From: Treponema sp.
GTDB lineage: Bacteria; Spirochaetota; Spirochaetia; Treponematales; Breznakiellaceae
Length of the DNA: 18,670 nucleotides
Reading direction: 5' to 3'
Assembly: GCA_020216655.1 (NCBI GenBank)
Contig: JAIWNU010000120.1
Span: 1 to 18,670 of the forward strand
A program made the translations under genes and the position numbers. The notes below the pieces were generated by a model. It saw nothing but the letters and a program-made list of their open reading frames with translations, was not told the origin of the DNA and searched no databases. This document shows positions 16,164-18,670 of the stretch, in pieces. Each line of letters begins with the position of its first letter. Position 1 is the stretch's first letter.

Positions 16164-16753
16164 TAGCGACCTCCATATTGTATCAGAGACAGCCTTTGTA
16201 AGGTTTCTCGCTTTTCCAGGGTGTCCTGTACGATACCAGTGAGTGTTGTTGCATTTTTCTGTTGATTCGACCGTTGTACTAAAAGGGCATAGCCCTGCCA
16301 GCGAGAAAGAAGATCATCCCGAGAAAGCCAATATATTCCTTCCGCAGGATCGGCGATAACAAGATATGTATCCTCCGCGGTAAGACACAAAACAAAGTGT
16401 CCTGCCTGGTCTGCGAAATGGAGAATAATTGGTGCATATGTCTTTGTAGCTTTTACGAGCTGTTCATAGGTAAAACGGAAGGCCTTAGAGACAAAACCAT
16501 GCTGGGCAAGAAGGTTCTGCATATCCTTAAAGGAGATTGTGTAGTTCTTTCCCTGTGTTCGTTGAAGGGAGATCCATTCAGTAACCAAAACCTCTTCTGA
16601 CACAGGATAGTCCCAATACCGTGTTAGTAGGTCTGAAAGGACCGAAAGCCCGCAGGATGTATCATAGCCCTGTTCTGCAACCTGTGCAAAGCGAAGGGCT
16701 TCTGCGCTTTGCATTGTTTGTACTAGTAATAGGAACGAAAGGATTTCCGCCAT
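16163..16753 (-). CDS. Exported C39-family cysteine peptidase
   Basis: A 196-residue protein with an N-terminal hydrophobic segment (about 3-18), weakly basic and therefore an atypical signal or anchor. It then carries the C39 fold: oxyanion Gln28 and Cys34 in EQGYDTSCGLSVLSDLL, His119 in AGHFVLCL and Asp135 in IADPAEG. C39 peptidases cut after double-glycine leader motifs. Here the domain stands alone instead of being fused to an ABC transporter, and should act in or facing the periplasm. The divergent neighbour at 16869 encodes a secreted protein with such a motif. The ATG at 16753 is set by GGAGG 4 nt upstream; an in-frame GTG at 16801 would run through the ribosome site. It overlaps the barrel gene by one base. 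Confidence 0.8.
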   Translation of the reverse strand: MAEILSFLLLVQTMQSAEALRFAQVAEQGYDTSCGLSVLSDLLTRYWDYPVSEEVLVTEWISLQRTQGKNYTISFKDMQNLLAQHGFVSKAFRFTYEQLVKATKTYAPIILHFADQAGHFVLCLTAEDTYLVIADPAEGIYWLSRDDLLSRWQGYALLVQRSNQQKNATTLTGIVQDTLEKRETLQRLSLIQYGGR

Positions 16754-16859
16754 AACACCTCCAGAATGACAAAAAAATAATTTTTGACTTGACAGTAACA
16801 CGGGGGGGGTATAATCAAGCCATCCTCTGGCCAGAAGTACAAAATGTATGTTATGGCGG
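16747..16859. repeat. 11-bp inverted repeat framing the divergent control region
   Basis: CCGCCATAACA (16747-16757) is the exact reverse complement of TGTTATGGCGG (16849-16859). The arms are 91 bp apart and enclose the promoter region of both divergent genes. The left arm contains the peptidase start codon; the right arm lies 9 nt upstream of the precursor start. Each of the two mRNAs therefore carries the same 11-nt motif in its translation-initiation zone. A palindrome TCTGGCCAGA sits between the arms at 16826-16835. Confidence 0.7.
16789..16815 (+). promoter_or_regulatory. Consensus promoter with poly-G8 spacer (probable phase-variable promoter)
   Basis: TTGACA (16789-16794) and TATAAT (16810-16815) both match the sigma70 consensus perfectly, but are only 15 nt apart. 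The last eight spacer bases are all G (16802-16809). Slippage by two bases would give the optimal 17-nt spacer. Homopolymers placed this way switch promoters in Neisseria, and poly-G tracts upstream of tpr genes modulate their transcription in Treponema pallidum. The predicted start near 16822 gives a leader of about 47 nt before the precursor gene. Confidence 0.75.
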
Positions 16860-16868
16860 TATTAAGAA

Positions 16869-17303
16869 ATGAAAAAGCTCATTGCATCTTTACTGGTCCT
16901 GTTTTTAGGTGCTAGTATGGTGATGGCAGAGGTGTCGGCGTCTGGAGCGGAATCCCAACAGGCTGTGGCGGTTTCTACTGCGGATTTTGCTGATGTAGAA
17001 GGGGTTGAGATCGGGGAACTAGAAAGTGGTGAGGTGAGAGGGGGAAAACTGCCGGACAGGGAAGGTTCTGTGATGTATGGTTCAGGTGTAAAAAAAGAGG
17101 TTATGAACGCTGATTATGTTCCTACCAAATCCCAAGTTAAAGAATCTATCAATGAGATAAAAAAAATAACACCTGCTGCTACAGATGTTGCAGTCGCTGC
17201 AATTGGCTTGTATTCTATTAGTCATCCAGTACCTAGAGTAATACTATATACAGCGGGTGCTTATTCGTTGGGTAGAGCATTACAACAATGTAGTACTTAT
17301 TAA
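16869..17303 (+). CDS. Secreted precursor protein with a double-glycine motif
   Basis: A 144-residue protein of no recognised family. Residues 1-20 are a clear Sec signal peptide ending VMA. An acidic segment (about 39-56) leads to EVRGG at 55-59. Counting back from Gly59, Ile48, Glu52 and Val56 occupy the -12, -8 and -4 positions of the double-glycine leader consensus; the usual Leu at -7 is Ser. The C-terminal 85 residues begin KLPDREG, contain a basic amphipathic stretch (KSQVKESINEIKKI) and a hydrophobic Ala/Ile/Tyr-rich tail, and end QQCSTY with a single cysteine. The adjacent C39 peptidase is the obvious processing enzyme. The mature product could be a toxin, signal or matrix protein; nothing decides between them. 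It is expressed from the poly-G promoter at 16789. Confidence 0.7.
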   Translation: MKKLIASLLVLFLGASMVMAEVSASGAESQQAVAVSTADFADVEGVEIGELESGEVRGGKLPDREGSVMYGSGVKKEVMNADYVPTKSQVKESINEIKKITPAATDVAVAAIGLYSISHPVPRVILYTAGAYSLGRALQQCSTY

Positions 17304-17309
17304 AAGAAA

Positions 17310-17345
17310 AAGCATCTCAAAATTAAATCTAATTTTGAGATGCTT
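17310..17345. terminator. 16-bp hairpin terminator after the precursor gene
   Basis: AAGCATCTCAAAATTA (17310-17325) pairs perfectly with TAATTTTGAGATGCTT (17330-17345) around the loop AATC, 6 nt past the stop codon. On the plus strand it is followed by only TGTTGGTTTG-type sequence. The T-rich tail (TTTTCTTTT) is on the minus-strand side, although no minus-strand gene is seen upstream. It should separate the precursor from the downstream membrane genes. Confidence 0.7.
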
Positions 17346-17390
17346 GTTGGTTTGTAAATTGTTATCATATTGAAGGAATTGGTTACTAAA

Positions 17391-18164
17391 ATGAATGAAA
17401 AACTACATCTTCTTTTCCCTAGAGAACTATTATGGCTCGTGTTTATACCTTTCATTATTATTTTTTTCATACAGAAATATAACCCCATACAGGTTATTAA
17501 TGAAGCAATCTTTGCTTTTCTTTCAGCTTATACTATTATTATTATATATCAGACAACGAAGTTGATAAAAAAAACAATATTTAAGAAACTAAACATTGTT
17601 TTTACATGGCTAATTAGTGGCATTGACGCTATTCTTAATTATAAAATTATTCAGAGTGGTTCTGTTAATGAAAACAGTAATTTTTTATTTGTTCAAATCA
17701 TTAATGATCAAAGTTTATTTTGGAATATTCTACTTGTTTTCTTGTTTAAGGTGTCCGTTATGACTATTGTGTTTATTTGTCTTGAACGGGCCATATATAA
17801 TAATGCACGATTTTGTCAAGGTGATACTTTTGGGGAATTATGTGCATATCCGAAAATAATAGATAAGAATATTGCATTATATCATTATGCACGCTCTCTA
17901 TTTTTTGTAAAGGATGAAAAGAGGTTTTTCATTGCAGAACCAAATATATTACAAGTTTATTACTATGTATTTTATAAGCCATTGTTTATAGTGATAGTTA
18001 TGATGATCTTTGTTTTTTTTAACAACCTGTATTTCTTTTTTAGTAAGATGAAAGTTGCAACTTCTGTATCTTTGTATATTTTTGCTGCACTGTTGATGAG
18101 TGTTGTAATTCTGCCTGTGATTTATTTTTTACAATTAAGTCGTCGTAGTAAAAACATTGGTTAG
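17391..18164 (+). CDS. AT-rich multi-pass membrane protein of unknown function
   Basis: A 257-residue hydrophobic protein with about six predicted membrane spans: near 14-28, 40-56, 68-86, 110-135, 195-215 and 223-245. The middle part (an Asp in GIDAILNY, then ENSNFLF, then a span with an internal Lys in VFLFKVSVMTIVF) loosely resembles the small DUF5658-type membrane domain. That is a pattern impression, not a match. Base composition is much richer in A/T than the purine operon and exporter genes. The ATG at 17391 is the first ATG of the frame, with AAGGA 14 nt upstream (long spacing); TTG codons at 17370 and 17379 are alternatives. It lies downstream of the secreted precursor and could serve its export or self-protection, which is inference from position only. 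Confidence 0.65.
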   Translation: MNEKLHLLFPRELLWLVFIPFIIIFFIQKYNPIQVINEAIFAFLSAYTIIIIYQTTKLIKKTIFKKLNIVFTWLISGIDAILNYKIIQSGSVNENSNFLFVQIINDQSLFWNILLVFLFKVSVMTIVFICLERAIYNNARFCQGDTFGELCAYPKIIDKNIALYHYARSLFFVKDEKRFFIAEPNILQVYYYVFYKPLFIVIVMMIFVFFNNLYFFFSKMKVATSVSLYIFAALLMSVVILPVIYFLQLSRRSKNIG

Positions 18165-18241
18165 TTTATTCTATTAAATTGACTGGATTATGAAAGTTGT
18201 TAAATATCATAGTGATGTGATCTTTAAATTATGGGGTTGGT

Positions 18242-18538
18242 ATGCGAATAGTATTTATTATTTTAATATATTTAATAACATACTTTGTTTATGTATTGAT
18301 AAAGATTATTTTTGAATATAAAAATGTGGAAATAGTGGTTGTTTTAAAAAGGTATTTAGTCAATTTAATAAAAAATATTCCAATAATTATTGGATGTGCG
18401 ATAGGTGGTGCGGCCGCTATATTTTTTTGTTCGCTGGTAAAATGGGAATGTAGTATAGAAACAATTTATCCTCTCTATTTTACGACATTGTTTGGGAATC
18501 TTTTTCTTTCAATTATAAACTCGAAATCTAAGGAATGA
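18242..18538 (+). CDS. Small AT-rich membrane protein, about three spans
   Basis: A 98-residue protein with hydrophobic segments at about 3-25, 44-64 (IPIIIGCAIGGAAAIFFCSL, Gly/Ala-rich and able to pack tightly) and 72-92. It ends in a polar tail NSKSKE. No family is recognised. The ATG at 18242 has GGGG about 5 nt upstream. It lies 77 nt after the larger membrane protein and 2 nt before the next ORF, so the last two are co-transcribed. Small membrane proteins beside a secreted peptide gene are often immunity proteins, but nothing in the sequence proves this. Confidence 0.6.
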   Translation: MRIVFIILIYLITYFVYVLIKIIFEYKNVEIVVVLKRYLVNLIKNIPIIIGCAIGGAAAIFFCSLVKWECSIETIYPLYFTTLFGNLFLSIINSKSKE

Positions 18539-18540
18539 AT

Positions 18541-18670
18541 ATGAAATATATATTGCCATTTATCCTTTTGTTTATTCATAACTCTTGGTTATTATTTTCG
18601 TATTTTTTTAAAATAAAATTACTTGTTAATTATATCAGTGAAATTATTTTAAATATAGTAATTCTTTTAC
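18541..18670 (+). CDS. Start of another hydrophobic protein (3' end beyond window)
   Basis: The ATG at 18541 follows the previous stop by 2 nt and has AAGGA 6 nt upstream. The frame stays open to the window end (43 codons): MKYILPFILLFIHNSWLLF and on, then KIKLLVNYISEIILN. It encodes a hydrophobic N-terminus (signal or first membrane span). It continues the AT-rich membrane-protein cluster. Confidence 0.55.
   Translation, partial: MKYILPFILLFIHNSWLLFSYFFKIKLLVNYISEIILNIVILL

Noticed and set aside
16754..16801. GTG start at 16801 for the C39 peptidase
   Set aside because: It would translate through the GGAGG site and an A/T-rich promoter-like tract. The ATG at 16753 has the ribosome site and directly precedes the hydrophobic segment.
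1..18670. CRISPR array, tRNA or rRNA genes, insertion sequences
   Set aside because: No regularly spaced direct repeats, no tRNA/rRNA-like sequence and no transposase or integrase reading frame were seen.

Overview
The window looks like a chromosomal segment of a diderm (Gram-negative-type) bacterium with a mid-GC core and AT-richer accessory ends. It carries an outer-membrane usher and a predicted outer-membrane beta-barrel, yet also a Bacillus-type PurF and a guanine riboswitch ahead of the purine operon. Together with a poly-G tract inside a promoter, this makes a spirochaete of the Treponema group my best guess. That is inference only, because no rRNA or marker gene is present.

Region 1 (1-3300, minus strand) is a chaperone-usher pilus operon of the archaic/sigma type: pilin, then PapD-like chaperone, then usher (cut by the left window edge). 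A -24/-12 (sigma54-type) promoter precedes the pilin. A terminator-like hairpin lies over the start of the chaperone gene and may set the subunit-to-assembly-protein ratio.

Region 2 (3400-8100, plus strand) is a heterodimeric ABC exporter with one degenerate ATP site, followed by a TetR-family regulator. In front of the exporter lies a 275-nt leader with a 32-codon ORF, an intrinsic terminator and a possible antiterminator helix. This is the architecture of ribosome-mediated attenuation, as in the bmrB-bmrCD leader of Bacillus subtilis.

Region 3 (8115-15270, minus strand) is a purine operon transcribed purC-purF-purM-purN-purH-purD behind a guanine-class purine riboswitch. It covers PurF, PurD, PurN, PurM, PurC and PurH. 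PurL/Q/S, PurE/K and PurB must be encoded elsewhere.

Region 4 (15330-18670) is the most unusual part. On the minus strand, an exported C39-type cysteine peptidase is translationally coupled to a predicted outer-membrane beta-barrel. Diverging from them is a Sec-signal-bearing 144-residue protein with a double-glycine-type motif, which is the natural candidate substrate. Its promoter has consensus -35 and -10 boxes separated by a 15-nt spacer containing eight consecutive G, a design expected to phase-vary. An 11-bp perfect inverted repeat frames the divergent control region. Behind the substrate gene are three AT-rich genes for small membrane proteins, the last cut by the right edge. I read the locus as a candidate small secretion/processing system, loosely analogous to the C39-protease plus barrel pair FapD/FapF of the Pseudomonas Fap amyloid system, but without the other Fap proteins.
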